From Athripsodes cinereus (lineage: Eukaryota > Arthropoda > Insecta > Trichoptera > Leptoceridae), in the NCBI GenBank assembly GCA_947579605.1, contig OX388306.1, forward strand, positions 4,030,001 through 4,094,000: 64,000 nucleotides of DNA, read 5' to 3'. Position numbers and translations under genes: made by a program. The notes under the pieces were generated by a model that saw only the letters and a program-made list of their open reading frames with translations, made no database searches and was not told the origin of the DNA. Of the stretch, positions 63,899 to 64,000 are shown piece by piece; position 1 is the first letter of the stretch; every line of letters starts with the position of its first letter.

Positions 63899-64000
63899 GA
63901 TACTTATACTTATCTGGGTTTTTGATACAAACCCAAATATAACCTTATATCTTCTCCTTTTGCATTAGGTTAAAAGCTTGTGTCATGAAAGGGGAGTTTG
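63899..64000 (-). repeat. SINE-1 fragment, minus, cut by the window edge
   Basis: ATCTGGGTTTTTGATACAAA CCCAAATATAACCTTATATC, AAGCTTGTGTCATGAAAGGG GAGTTTG. The head would lie beyond 64000. Confidence 0.75.

Noticed and set aside
1..64000. Integrated viral sequence (LTR retrovirus-like, baculovirus, polydnavirus)
   Set aside because: No protease, integrase, envelope or capsid-like motifs, no long terminal repeats with primer binding site, and no viral gene clusters. The 50-bp direct repeats at 35.6 kb are too short and lack LTR ends.

Overview
This window is AT-rich, gene-poor animal DNA. It looks like an insect genome, most likely a lepidopteran. The evidence is the mixture of RTE-, CR1/L2- and Jockey-type LINE relics, Penelope- and hAT-like elements, short TE-like dispersed repeats, and many TAGGTACCTA-like oligomers. 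Nothing prokaryotic or plasmid-like is visible. The order-level call is inference; insect is better supported than Lepidoptera.

Almost everything recognisable is a mobile element. The best-preserved one is an RTE-clade LINE at 16.35-19.65 kb with endonuclease and reverse transcriptase. It has a perfect 12-bp target-site duplication (TSD) and one evident coding lesion, and it sits inside an older dispersed repeat whose uninterrupted relative lies at 34.9-35.2 kb. Short 3' copies of this family, with (GAT)n tails, occur at 47.7, 51.9 and 56.8 kb, and more decayed ones at 57.1, 59.9 and 61.9 kb. Other LINE 3' ends are scattered through the window: CR1/L2-like at 9.5, 12.8, 30.1 and 36.7 kb; Jockey/CR1-like at 1, 4.2, 43.4, 52.9/54.6 kb; other RTE-type families at 12.3, 12.6, 23.1, 27.8, 29.4, 33, 38.7, 41.9, 44.7, 45.9, 48.4, 48.9, 55, 60.5 and 62.4 kb. 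A Penelope-like endonuclease relic lies at 26 kb.

Three DNA transposons can be bounded by duplications: a 2.7-kb element with a decayed transposase-like gene (6.16-8.88 kb, 8-bp TSD), a 1.36-kb hAT-like element (53.03-54.39 kb, 8-bp TSD), and a 583-bp element (32.3-32.9 kb). Long foldbacks lie at 5.4, 14.0, 21.9, 22.8, 28.7, 29.3, 55.8 and 58.2 kb. Two SINE-like families dominate the small repeats: one with a clear tRNA-like head and one with a (TAG)n tail, about 22 pieces of the latter. Several insertions are nested, so relative ages can be read: SINE, then CR1/L2; LINE, then hAT; dispersed repeat, then RTE.

The only convincing host gene is a small three-exon plus-strand gene at 42.86-43.57 kb. 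Its exon phases agree and its splice sites are good, but I do not recognise the product. Weaker host candidates are a C-terminal coding piece at the left edge, two minus-strand ORFs at 43.9-44.5 kb and a possible first exon near 63.4 kb. The genes do not form a pathway. The interest of the window lies in the layered transposon history and in some apparently unnamed hairpin repeats.
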